A stretch of DNA of 33,764 nt, taken from the NCBI RefSeq assembly GCF_000220395.1, contig NW_004086138.1, forward strand, positions 1 to 33,764, read 5' to 3'. Below, piece after piece: positions 12,017 through 22,278 of this stretch. The translations under genes were made by a program, and so were the position numbers. The DNA comes from Ichthyophthirius multifiliis. Lineage: Eukaryota > Ciliophora > Oligohymenophorea > Hymenostomatida. The notes below the pieces were generated by a model that saw nothing but the letters and a program-made list of their open reading frames with translations, was not told the DNA's origin and made no database searches. The stretch's first letter is position 1; each line of letters opens with the position of its first letter.

Positions 12017-12943
12017 ATGTAATAAATGTAATAATAAAGTTTTTTAAACAATTATTAATATTAAATCACAAATTAATAACCTATCTAACCTGTTTTTTTT
12101 TGCATAGTAGATCAAAACTCTAATCAATACACACATAATAGTCAATTATAAAATTATTAAATAAATTAGCCATGCTATATGTAAACTAATTCATTTCGAA
12201 TTCCTTCCATTTACTTATAATAATAATAAAAACATTAATTAATATAATAATATTATCCAATCCAATAATATTAAATATAATAATAATAACATGTATCCTT
12301 AAGTTAATAATAACAATAACATTTTGAAAATAATTCAAATTAACAAAGTTTCTAGATGTAATAATCAAATAAATAAATTAATTCAATGAAAAATTAATAA
12401 TTTATTTAAAACATCAAACTTGAAGATATATAGCCAATTTAAAGATTAGAATACTAAAATTAGTTTACTATTAATGTCTAATAAAATTAGTAATTGTAAA
12501 ATTCGATTATGTAATTTCAAAGCAGTTAATAATAATAAATTTAATAAAATAAATAGTAATAATAAATATCTTTTAAAAATAAGGAGAAAAAATCTTAAAA
12601 TAATAAAAAAAATATGCAGTAATCCAACTCTTCTGTAGGAAATATTATTAAAAATATACTTAATTCTTTCAAAAAATACTTAGTTTACGTAAAACCTTAA
12701 AGAACTAAGATTTCATTATAAAGAATGTTTTAGAGAAACACTATTAGTAATTAATTTTTCATAAAAATTTATAATAATTCTAAATATAATAAGATTTTGT
12801 TAGATTTTATTGAATAATTCAAAAATAAATAATTATATTAAACAGAAATCAAAAATATTCAAGAACATATTGAGCTTTTAAGTAAAATTCAAATAGGGGA
12901 TTTAAATGATATTCATATAAAATAATATAAGTATACAAAATGA
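12017..12943 (+). CDS. Q/N-rich low-complexity protein, function unknown
   Basis: One uninterrupted frame of 308 residues under the TAA/TAG = Gln code. ATG is at 12017 (a second at 12026) and TGA at 12941-12943. The N-terminal two thirds are rich in Gln and Asn with few charges (for example QYTHNSQLQNYQINQPCYMQ, YYPIQQYQIQQQHVSLSQ and QNQQLQNSIMQFQSSQQQQI). After a basic stretch (EKKSQNNKKN) the C-terminal part, from about residue 205, looks folded: NIIKNILNSFKKYLVYVKPQ, NKILLDFIEQFKNKQ and EIKNIQEHIELLSKIQ. I do not recognise a named domain. The length of the frame, the balance of charged residues at the C-terminus and the sharp GC rise over the flanks make it a real gene. Prion-like or condensate-forming behaviour is only a guess from composition. 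Confidence 0.75.
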
Positions 12944-14129
12944 TAAATTAAAATAGAATGATATGTGTAGGAAAATTATATTATGTGTATATTAATTATT
13001 TTTATGACTTATTTTTTATAAATAAATATATTTATATATAAAATATAATATGTTTATATATAAAATGTTTAAATATATTTTTATATTATTATTTAATAGT
13101 ATATATATTTTTTAAAAAATTTATTTATTATTATTTATTTTTTTTAAAATGCCAAAAAATATATTTTTTATGCCAATTTAATTATATACTAAATTATATA
13201 TATATAATATATATATATATTTTTATTTTATTTTTACTTTTTTTTACAAAAAGACACTTTTATTAATCAAAAATTCTTATTTAAATTTATATAAGGAAAT
13301 AATAATATATAATATCATTTTATAAAAAAAATATTTCTATATCACTATTTGATATATCTTTTTTTTTATACCTATATTAAAATATTTAAAATAAAAAATT
13401 AAATAATTTAATTTTTGCTTAAAAGTGCGATATAATAAGCTATTTTATTTATTTATTTATACTTTTTTACGAATTAAACTCATAAATTGTATAGTTTATA
13501 TTTTTATAGTAATTTTTATTGAATATATTTTGATTATATTATTATTTTTATTAATCTTACTTAATTATTAAGTTGTTTCAAAAGAAATTTTGCCATAAAA
13601 TTTTAAATAATATTATGTGAAAAATATGTTAACTTAAATATACTGATGAATAAGTTATTGTTATAATTTTTTTACTTATATTATATTTATTTTCAAGTTT
13701 TCATTTATTTATATTTTTATAATTTTTTATAGATAAATTAAATGAAATCATATTAAAAAATAATCAAAAAAGGTAAAAAATTTAAATTATAATAATACAT
13801 ATATAAATAATTTAATTTTTAATTAAATATAGAAAATATAATATTTTTTCTTAATACTCTAATTTAAAAATTAAAAAAAAAAAAAATTGAATTTAAATAA
13901 TAAATAATGTTATACTAATTCTATTGATATAATATTTTTTTTATGTACATTTTAAAATTTGGTGTTTTATTATTTAAAATATAATTTTTTATATATAAAA
14001 AGTAAATTAACTAGCTTTTAATGATCTTGAAAAATTCAAAAATTAATAAAAACAAATAAGATATGTATTCTTTTGAATTTATATTTTATTTTATATTATT
14101 TATTTTTTTAACATGTAAAAAAAGAAAAA
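12944..14129. other. AT-rich intergenic region between convergent genes
   Basis: About 1.2 kb of AT-rich DNA between the stop codons of the Q/N-rich gene (plus) and the next gene (minus). I see no gene or structured RNA. Small patches with slightly higher GC, such as 13570-13660, show no coherent frame. Confidence 0.5.
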
Positions 14130-15014
14130 TCAATTACTTTAATCTTCAATTATTTCATAAAAAGATAACCTTTTTTATAATTATTTAACTTATTCAGAAA
14201 GTATTTTTTTTTCTTTTTTCCAATTAATTTCTTTTTATTAATAAGAATTTAATACTCTTTTTGTTTTTAACAAAACTATTTATAAGTCCTGAAATGAGTT
14301 TTATTCTTTATTATTTTAGTTTTATTGTTATTTTATTTATTTAACTTATTATTATTAAAAGTCAAAGTTTTTTGAAGTCTCTTTGCAACTCTTTATTTGA
14401 CTCTGCGAGTAATTATTTTATTTATTTTAAATAAATGCTATTTTTGAATCTTTTGCTGTAAATAAATTAAAGTCAAAATATTTCACTTTTGCGTTTTTCG
14501 CACTTTCGGGATGCTGTTTGGAAGTGTTTTATATATTTTTTAATTCGTTGCTTTTATGGGGTGATAACATTTTTATAATTTAATTTAAATTCTTCTATTT
14601 GTTGCTATTATTTTCACATTTAGGTGTCATTTTATGGCAATTTTTTATTTCTTAATAATGCGATTAAGATTGCATTATTTAATTTTCTGATACTTTTTCT
14701 TATAATTTATCATAATTTTAAAGGAGTAAATTAAACTCTTTTAATTTATTTATATTTTGTTTGGGCAAATAAGTTTGTTAAGTAAAGCGAGGACTTATTT
14801 AATTTTATATTTTTTATGTCAATTAAATATTTTCTTTTTATAAATTATTGTTGCTTTTTAATGAATTTGAACGCATTTATTCGTCGAATTTCAAAGATTT
14901 TGAATATGAATGTTTTAGTTTCTTTGGTTTAATTTAAGGATCTTGTAAAAACGAAAGTTGTTTTATTAATTTTTCTGAAAATTTACCTGAATTTGTAAAA
15001 TTATAAGTATTCAT
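14130..15014 (-). CDS. Hydrophilic, partly coiled-coil protein, function unknown
   Basis: A single open frame of 294 residues, with ATG at 15014 and TGA at 14130-14132. The plus strand of the same stretch gives a tempting hydrophobic frame. The minus frame wins because it has balanced charged and polar residues throughout (for example KLKEFNLLLQNYDKLQEKVS, KMTPKCENNSNKQKNLNQII and HPESAKNAKVKYFDFNLFTA). Segments rich in Leu, Glu, Lys and Gln suggest short coiled coils, near residues 90-120 and at the C-terminus (KKILSEQVKQLQKRLSFYEI). There is no signal peptide, membrane helix or known domain. Its start codon faces that of the small gene at 15274, 259 nt away. Confidence 0.72.
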
Positions 15015-15273
15015 TTTATTTATATAAAAAATATAAATAAATTTATATATATTAATATTTATTTCAAATTAAATATACATATGCTTATGTATTTTAATTA
15101 TCAACAAATAATTTTTTAATTTTAATAATATTTTTTTTTATATAGGTTTAATTATTATTGTTAAGTATTATAATATCACTTTAAATTTTTTGAGTATATA
15201 TTTATATATATAATATTTATTTTTTTCGTTAAAAAAGAATTTTAAATCGTAAGTTTATATACAATAAAATAGA

Positions 15274-15769
15274 ATGATTAATCTAAATTTCTATCAAAAT
15301 TTAGGAATCGAATATCAAGAAAGTTAAATAATTAATATTGATTTACAATAAATAATTAATAAATATAAATATTAAAATTCTTCTTTAATGAATTAAGTAT
15401 TATTACTTTAATTTTTATTTTAAAATTTATATATTTTGATAAATATAGAATTTTAAATATGATATTAAAACAAGAAATATATAGTTTTAAGATGATTTGT
15501 AAAATTATAAAATTGAAAGCTAAAAAAGCGATAAATATGAAAGCTTTGATTATTCAAACAAAGAAAATGACAATAATTTAAATTAGAAAAATTTTAATTA
15601 AAATCATTAAGAACTAAGTGTTATAAAAGAAGAATATGAAGAGTCTCAGAATGATATAAGCAAAAGTTTAAATTAACTATAAAATAATATTAAGAATTTA
15701 AGTTATTTAGATGGATTTAAAATTGATAATTTTCATAAAAATAAAATAATATATTTGGATTAATAATGA
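15274..15769 (+). CDS. Small acidic/polar hypothetical protein
   Basis: Two exons, 15274-15396 and 15449-15769, give 147 residues ending in TGA at 15767-15769. The 52-nt intron begins GTATTATT and ends ATATAG. The N-terminus MINLNFYQNLGIEYQESQII recalls the opening of a J-like or other short helical domain but has no HPD motif. The rest is Asn-, Lys-, Glu- and Gln-rich with a heptad-like stretch, IKEEYEESQNDISKSLNQLQ. No membrane segment or targeting signal is visible. I do not recognise a family. Confidence 0.65.
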
Positions 15770-16149
15770 AAAATTATCAAAAATAAAATACTAATTTATT
15801 ATATCAATTATATATTTTTTTATATTTTAATATATATTTATATTTATATTTATATATATATATGAATATATTATATTTAAATATATATATATATATATAT
15901 AAACATATAATATTTTTTTTATTTAATTAAAAAAAAAAAAAATTATATAAAAATATAATTTATTAATTTAAAATTATATCAAAATAATTAAAAATAATGT
16001 CATTTATTTCTATAATTACAAAAAAAATTAAAAAATAAAATATTTTGATATTTATTATTTAATTTATATGAAAAGCATTTATATATATTTTTTTTATTAA
16101 ATATAATTATTTTCATTTGTATTTTTAAAAATTTTTATATTTCTTATAA
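15770..16149. other. AT-rich spacer with AT-dinucleotide runs
   Basis: About 380 nt of A/T, with an uninterrupted AT run near 15880-15900 and a poly-A tract near 15930-15942. It holds the 3' end of the gene at 15274 and the promoter of the beta-helix gene. Nothing else was seen. Confidence 0.5.
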
Positions 16150-18431
16150 ATGAATATTAAGAATTCTATTAAATTTGCTTCAACACATTTAATAGATGAA
16201 ATAAAAGCAAAAAAATAAAAAAAAAATCTAGTACATAAATAATTTATATAGTTGGTAAAATAAAATTAAGTATTTATTAATTTATATAGATTTCAAAAAA
16301 ATAAAACAGATCCAGAATAGGGGCCTTATAAAACAATACAAGAAGCAATAAATGAAGCTTAAATAGGTTCAATAATAAAAATATCTCCAGGTTTATATAG
16401 TGATAATATATACATAAAGTATTTTTTTAATTTTTATCTAAAAGAAAAACATAAAATAGTATATTTTTAATATAAAAGTAAACCAAATTTAATTATTGAA
16501 TCTAAAGAAAAAGTAGGAGATATTATCATTATTATTGAAAACAAACCTGCTATAATTGTGGATTTAGCTCCTAATTAATCTTGTAGTATTTCAAATATAA
16601 AATTTAATCATAATGCAAGTAATTAAGAAGATATTTAAAAGTAATTTATTTATATAATTTTTTTTATATCTATAATTTTTTTTAAAAAAAATAGTGATAA
16701 TTATTTTATATCGAAAATTAACAATTACAAAGATATAATGAAAAGTAATTAATATGAATATTAGCCTTAAAATGAAATTCCTTATGTTTTTCCTTTAAAT
16801 AAACAAATGAATACTATTTTATATTTATAAGGGGGTATTGCTAAAATATAAAATTGCGTTTTTTCATTATCGTATAAAAATGTTTATTTTATTTGATTTT
16901 GTATTATTATTTTCTAACAAAAATAGATATATTCAAAATGAATTAATATAACCTATACCTGCAATTGTAGTTTAAGAATAAGGAAATTTGTATCTAAATA
17001 ATGTAGAAATCAAAGGAAATAAAACTTAAGAAACTATAGGTTTTTATTATTTTTATTTTTATTTAAAAAAAAATATAGGAATTCTAATAAATAAAGGAAA
17101 TGCTTTTATTAAACAATGCAAGATTCATGAACATTAATTAGGAGGGATATAAATTTTGAGCGAAAAATAAAATTTTATAAATATAAATTAATCTAAAATA
17201 AATAAGAATAACAAAGTAGGAATAAATTGTGTTGGAGAAGTATTTTTTAAAAAAAAATATATTTTATATATAAATTAAAAAAATTAAGAGCGGAGATGTA
17301 TTAATAGAAAGATGCAAAATCTAAAATAATAATGGACCAGGAATAAAAGTTGGATTAGCAAACAAAAGCATAATTTAGTTTAATAAAATAAAATCAAACT
17401 TAATAGGAATAGAAGTTATATCTGGTGAACCTTTAATAAACTAAAATGAAATCGAAAGAAATTATACTGATGGAATTTTAACTATTTGTTATAATTCTAT
17501 TAGGTATTTTTATATAATATATATATTTATATGTATATATTTATAGATGCGATGCTTTGATTAAAAACAATAAATGTATTAAAGATAATAAAGAAAATGG
17601 AATACACTGTAAAGGACGAAATAATTATACAAGAATTGAGAATAATAAAGAAATATAATCAAATAAAAAGGCTGGAATTAAAGCAGATGAAGAAGCCTCT
17701 ATTTCTATTTTTTAAAATAATATATTAGCAAATAAATAATAGGTACATATTAACTAGTTATATTTATTTTCTTTATTTTATTTATTTAATAAGAAAGGGA
17801 ATCCTACTAGTTGAAAGTAGCTCTTCATATATTATTAATAATGAAATTAGTAATAATAAAAAAGCTAATATTGCTTTAGGGGGATTTAATTCTGTAAATA
17901 CTTATATCATTAATAATATTATCAAAAAAGGAGAAAGAGAAGGCATTTTTATTGTTGAAGGATCTGATACGTGGATTATGAGAAATTAAATTTATGAAAA
18001 CTTTGATGGAATTATTTGTTTAAGCTCTTTTTGTGAATTAATTGAGAATTCAATATTTGAAAATAAATATAATGGTAATTTTTACTATTTTTCTTTTTCA
18101 TTTTATTTATATAATAAAATCTATTAGGTATTATGCTAATAAAAGAAAGTAAATGCTTAATTAAAAAAAATGATATTCATGATAACGGGGGAGTTGGACT
18201 TTATTTTAAAGATAGAAGTTATGGAAAAATTTTTAAAAATAAAGTAAATTAATTTTTATTTTTAAAGCATTTTAATACTTTATTTTTTTTTTTAAAAAAA
18301 AAAAGATAAATAAAAATACTATTTAGATTGTTATAGAAAAAAAAAATAAGAATCTTTAAAGAATTACTTTAGATAATGTTGTTTCTGGTGATGTTAGAAT
18401 ACCTTAAATGTTTTCTTGTAATTTGTATTGA
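16150..18431 (+). CDS. Right-handed parallel beta-helix (pectate-lyase-fold / FBXO11-like repeat) protein
   Basis: Ten exons: 16150-16418, 16479-16640, 16695-16871, 16927-17039, 17079-17239, 17289-17503, 17547-17742, 17798-18074, 18128-18243 and 18327-18431. They total 597 codons in one consistent frame. After a basic N-terminus, the segment DPEQGPYKTIQEAINEAQIG and KISPGLYSDNIYI is the typical first rung of periplasmic-copper-binding/FBXO11-type beta-helices. Repeated rungs of about 23 residues follow, with N-x-I/V and G-I-x-V patterns: NNGPGIKVGLANKSIIQFNK, GILLVESSSSYIINNEISNN, GIFIVEGSDTWIMRNQIYEN, GIMLIKESKCLIKKNDIHDN and GVGLYFKDRSYGKIFKNK. The fold serves sugar-acting enzymes and substrate-recognition modules. 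No catalytic residues or F-box could be assigned, so the role is open. Nine introns of 39-83 nt cut mostly between rungs. Confidence 0.87.
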
Positions 18432-18531
18432 ATATCATGATGATAAATTAAATTCAATATTTTAATTTTTATATTTATATAAAGTTTATTTACAATATAT
18501 TTAATTTTTTATTTAATTTTTAATATATTAA

Positions 18532-18564
<33 letters not shown>

Positions 18565-18735
18565 AATGTTTAAGTATTTTTATTTTTTATTTTTATTAAT
18601 TAGAATAATGACAAAAAAGATATAAAAATTAAAAATATAAAAAAAGTTTATAAAATATATATAATAAAAAAAAATTAATTTAATTCTATTTAAGAATATA
18701 AATAAAATATAAATTTATATATTAAAAGAAAAAAA
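18432..18735. other. AT-rich spacer with AT microsatellite
   Basis: About 300 nt between the beta-helix gene and the PHD gene, with an AT-dinucleotide run around 18533-18557. No gene or RNA was seen. Confidence 0.5.
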
Positions 18736-19723
18736 ATGGAAAACAAACCAATTACTTTTAATATTGAATGCCAATTTGTAAAAATTAATTAAAATAAGAT
18801 AATTTAGATATAAGCGAATGAAATAGATCTTAAAACAATATAAAAAAAAATATTTAAACTATATAAAATATAATTAAAAAACTTAAAATAATATATATTT
18901 ATAATACAACATTTAAATAATGATATAATCCTTTTAAATGACTATGATTTATTATTTTGTGTGGAAGGTTAATTAATATGTTAACTTCCTATAAATATAA
19001 AACTTCAAAGAAATATGGAATAGAATGAAAAAGTAAATTAATAAAAATTAGATTAATTAAGTAGATATAATCAATATATAAATATTTTATTAAATAAATT
19101 TTTAAAAAGTAAATTAAATATTAACCGAATAATAGCCAAATGATGAAAAATATATATAAAATGAAAAAATAGTATGTAGTTTTTGCAAAGAAGACTCCAA
19201 AAATGAAAAATGTAAAGAATATTTAGGCGATATTTATGGTCCTTTTAAAGAAAAAAACGAAAGTTATTATACTCATTTAATATGTGCTTTATTTTCTCCT
19301 TAAGTATATTTAACTGACGATAATAAAATGTCAAATGTAATAAAAGAAATAAAAAGGTCCAAAAAAATAACTTGCCCTATATGTGGATTATCTGGTGCAG
19401 GGTTAGGTTGCAATAATAAAAATTGTAATTAAAATTTTCATATTAAATGTATAATTGAGAATAGGAAAAATATTGCAATTGATTTTTTAAATTATTTAGT
19501 ATATTGTGAAAAACACAGTTACGAATATAATTATTATGATACCGTTATATGTGAAGTTTGTCAAAAAAGTGAAAACGAAGAAAATATTATTTTATGTGAA
19601 TTATGCGATAAAGGATTTCATATTTATTGTTTGGATGAAAAATTAGAATAAATTCCAGAAGATGATTGGTTTTGTTAATTGTGTCAAAGAAATTCAAAGA
19701 ATAAAAATATTTTAAATTTATGA
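18736..19723 (+). CDS. ePHD-PHD zinc-finger protein (putative chromatin reader)
   Basis: Exons 18736-19060 and 19110-19723 give 312 residues. The 49-nt intron (GTAGAT...AAAAG) explains an apparent frame change. The N-terminal 130 residues are helical, polar and unassigned. Residues about 131-236 form an extended PHD module: CSFC, then GPF, H-x-x-C with LICALFSPQVYL, CPICGLSGAGLGC, CNQNFHIKC and a terminal CEKH. Residues about 246-300 form a canonical PHD finger: ICEVCQKSENEENIILCELC, DKGFHIYC, and PEDDWFCQLCQ. Such pairs read histone H3 tails or nucleosomes, mostly inside acetyltransferase or methyltransferase complexes. In Jade/BRPF the PHD precedes the ePHD, and here the order is reversed. 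A decayed copy lies 300 nt downstream. Confidence 0.88.
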
Positions 19724-20022
19724 ATGCAAACAAATTTATTACTTTTAGAAATTAATTTTTTAGATGACATATATAATAATTAAAATTTTAAATTAACATT
19801 TTTTAAATATATATTTAATATATAAAGTATTTTTTTATTTACAAATTTATATGTCATTAAGCAAATAAAAATCTTTTATTTATTAAAAAAATTATTAATT
19901 TTTTACAAAAAAATTAATAAAATAAATATTATATATTTATTAAGATATAATAATTAAAAAAAAATACTTTTAAGTTGTAATGTTTTTTTATTAATCATAA
20001 AAAAATATAAATAAAATATAAT
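19724..20022. other. AT-rich spacer between the PHD gene and its decayed copy
   Basis: About 300 nt of A/T with no GC-rich patch. No coding frame was found. It may contain the far-decayed 5' end of the duplicated unit. Confidence 0.45.
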
Positions 20023-20690
20023 TAGATAGATATTAAAACTATATAACAAAAATAATAAAATTATATAAAATACATTTAAAAAACTTAAAATAATTTATAT
20101 TTATAGTGCAAAATTTAAATAATTATAAAATTGCTTTAAATGATTATGATTTATTATTTTGAGTGCATGGTTAATAAATATGCTAGCTATCTATATATAT
20201 AAATTTTTAAATAAATGAAATATTAACATAAAAATATTATAGATTTAATTAAAATAATTAACATAAAATATTTAAAAATATATAATATTCTAAAAAGTAA
20301 ATTAAATATTAGCCAAATAATAAGCAAATGATAAAAGGTATATATAAAATGAAAAACTTTATGTAGTTTTTACAAAGAAAATTCCAAAAATGAAAAATGT
20401 AAAGAATATTTAAGTGATATTTATAGTCCTTTTAAAGAAAAAAATGAAAGTTATTATAATAATTTAATATGGGCTTTATTTTCTCCTTATGTATTTAATT
20501 GATGATGATAATATGGCAAATATAATAAAATAAATAAAAAGGCCTAAAAAACTTGCCTAATATAATGATTATATAGAGCATGGTTAGGTTAAAACAATGA
20601 AAATTGTAATTTGAAATTTTCATATCAAATATACAATCGAGAATAGAACAAATTATTGAGATTGATTATTTAAATCATAATCATATATAA
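20023..20690 (+). pseudogene. Decayed tandem copy of the ePHD-PHD gene
   Basis: This stretch aligns over its length with about 18820-19510 of the upstream PHD gene. Shared landmarks include the block ending TATGATTTATTATTTTG, the block TAAATTAAATATTA next to the intron's 3' end, and most of the ePHD coding sequence. The copy is broken. The second cysteine of the first pair is lost (TGC to TAC), a base is missing near 20360 where the ePHD begins, TTTTGTGTG has become TTTTGAGTG (a TGA), and the CPICG segment is scrambled. The PHD finger itself is absent or unrecognisable. The region of the intron is still present, which argues for duplication of DNA rather than of an mRNA. Most differences replace G or C with A or T. 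Confidence 0.8.
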
Positions 20691-20909
20691 TAATATTATA
20701 AAAAATAATATGAAGATTATTTAATTTATTTTTATATGAAAAATATTAAAAAGGAGGATTAATTTATTAATTTTGAAGTAAAAATATAAAGTAAAAAAAC
20801 ACAATAATAAAATATATAATTAAAGAAAAAATTCAAAAAATAAAAAAAAATAAAAAAGAATATAAAATAATAAAAAATTTACTCTAAAAATAAACCCCCC
20901 ACTTCTTCA

Positions 20910-22278
20910 TCATTTTTATTAAGCTTAATGGAAAGTTGAAAATGACTCATCTTCTGTGACTTCCTTGCTTAACTTCGTACATTATACGAAGTTATACGAT
21001 ACTTCAATATCTGATACATACCTTAAAAGTATTATACCATCGAATTTTTCAAGAATATAAGAACTAAATTAAAATTTAAATATAAATTTTATATAAAAAA
21101 ATAAAAATAACATTTTATCATATAAAAAGGTTATTCTTTCCTTTTTAATAGGTTAATAAGCATTATTTCTTCTTTCATATAAGTTAATGTATTCTCGGGC
21201 AGTAATACTACTTTTGACTTCGCAACGTAAATCTTTATTATCTGTTTTTTATCTGATAGTATGTACATAGGAAAAGGCTCCATTTTGTCCTCTTTTTCTC
21301 AATTTTTCGAATTGGTTTTTTTCAGTATCTGTATGTAAAAACACTTCTTCTACTTCGAATTTTTCATTTTATATCACTAGGAATTTCATCTTTTAAATGA
21401 AGAAATTTTTATATTTATTTAAAAAAAAAAAAATACATTCTTAAACTAAAAATTTTCTATAATATGATGATGTCACAGGAATTCCTATGTATCTTTCTAC
21501 TGATTAGACTGTTTTTTCGATTTTCTTATCAAATCCAGGTACATTGTTATCTATTATTACTTGATGAGGATGCCCTCTCCAAGCATTTTATAAAGCTTAA
21601 TCAACTTTAATTGCTGTAGGTACATCTTCATATCTAGCTGCATTGTTTTCTAAAGTGTAAAAAGCTTCAGCTCCATCTGCTGCAGTTATTAAATGAATTA
21701 CAGCATCGTATCTTTTATCTCTTAAATATACTGGATTCCAACCGGTTTCATCTAAAATTGTTTACCATCTGTTTTCATCCATATATGCTCTAGCATCCAT
21801 TACACCTTTTTTTATTTCAATTAATTTATTTATTTTTCATTTAATTTGTTTTTTTTACCTCTGTCCATTAATATTACTGCGGGTTCATCATTCAAAACAG
21901 CCAACTCGTAAAAGTAGTCTTCTAAATTCATAACTTCCTTCATTAATAAAGTCTAAAATCTGCAGGCTTTTTCGTTTGTAAGACCTTTCATTATAATCTA
22001 TTTTTTTTAATTTAAATATATATTATATTTTTTTTGTTTACCATTCCTCCTCCTAACATTGTTATTGTTGGTATTTCAGGTACAGTAAAAACTTTGAATC
22101 CCCTTTCTGTGAGTCTTTCTTTGAGAGTGATTAAACCTTTTTTAATTTATTTTTAAGTTTTTTCTTTATAAAGATTTATTTTACTTGTTGTTTTTCCAGC
22201 GCATGGACCTCCTGTTACACAAATTCTATAAATTGGCTTTCCAGTTTTATTTTATTTAAATTGGTATTTATCTTCCAT
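20910..22278 (-). CDS. Ttd14-like P-loop ATPase/GTPase with CYTH domain; contains a 30-nt linker remnant
   Basis: Six exons (22278-22185, 22136-22042, 21997-21859, 21805-21447, 21389-21112 and 21063-20910) give 372 residues, ten of them foreign. The N-terminal half is an AAA_28/NadR-like nucleotide-binding domain with Walker A GGPCAGKTT at residues 23-31, FTVPEIPT, ILMDRG (a Walker B-like strand) and RDKRYDAVIHLITAADGAEA. The C-terminal half is a CYTH-type phosphate tunnel with KFLVIQNEKFEVEEVFL, VHTIRQKT and AREYINLYERR. Drosophila Ttd14 (TRPL translocation defect 14) has the same layout and acts in receptor/channel trafficking; the ciliate role is unknown. The last exon carries 30 extra bases (20970-20999). 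Removing them leaves RYVSDIEVSKEVTEDESFST, which matches the normal end of the domain. The introns are 44-57 nt. Confidence 0.9.
20970..20999 (-). other. Remnant of a loxP-type 454 mate-pair linker
   Basis: On the plus strand the last 20 bases are CATTATACGAAGTTATACGA, which is one end of the loxP-derived linker used in 454 Titanium paired-end libraries (as I recall its sequence). The other half keeps TAACTTCGTA. Seven central bases and the outermost five of the 42-base linker are missing. The remnant forms a 10-bp perfect inverted repeat (20970-20979 and 20985-20994). Its length is a multiple of three, so the gene frame survives by luck. Confidence 0.88.

Noticed and set aside
12186-12368. 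Minus-strand Ile/Asn-rich frame
   Set aside because: Shadow of the Q/N-rich gene on the plus strand, which is five times longer and in one frame.
14280-15100. Plus-strand multi-helix membrane protein
   Set aside because: The minus frame is longer, has normal polar composition, a good ATG and no break. The hydrophobic plus frames are its complement.
19061-19109. Frameshift in the intact PHD gene
   Set aside because: A 49-nt GT-AG intron explains the frame change exactly, and the decayed copy retains the same acceptor region.
20895-20900. C6 run as a telomere remnant
   Set aside because: Only one short run, with no repeated C4A2 units on either side.
20970-20999. A biological recombination (lox-like) site
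   Set aside because: The flanking bases match the sequencing linker beyond the lox arms, and the site interrupts a conserved domain. A library artefact is far more likely.
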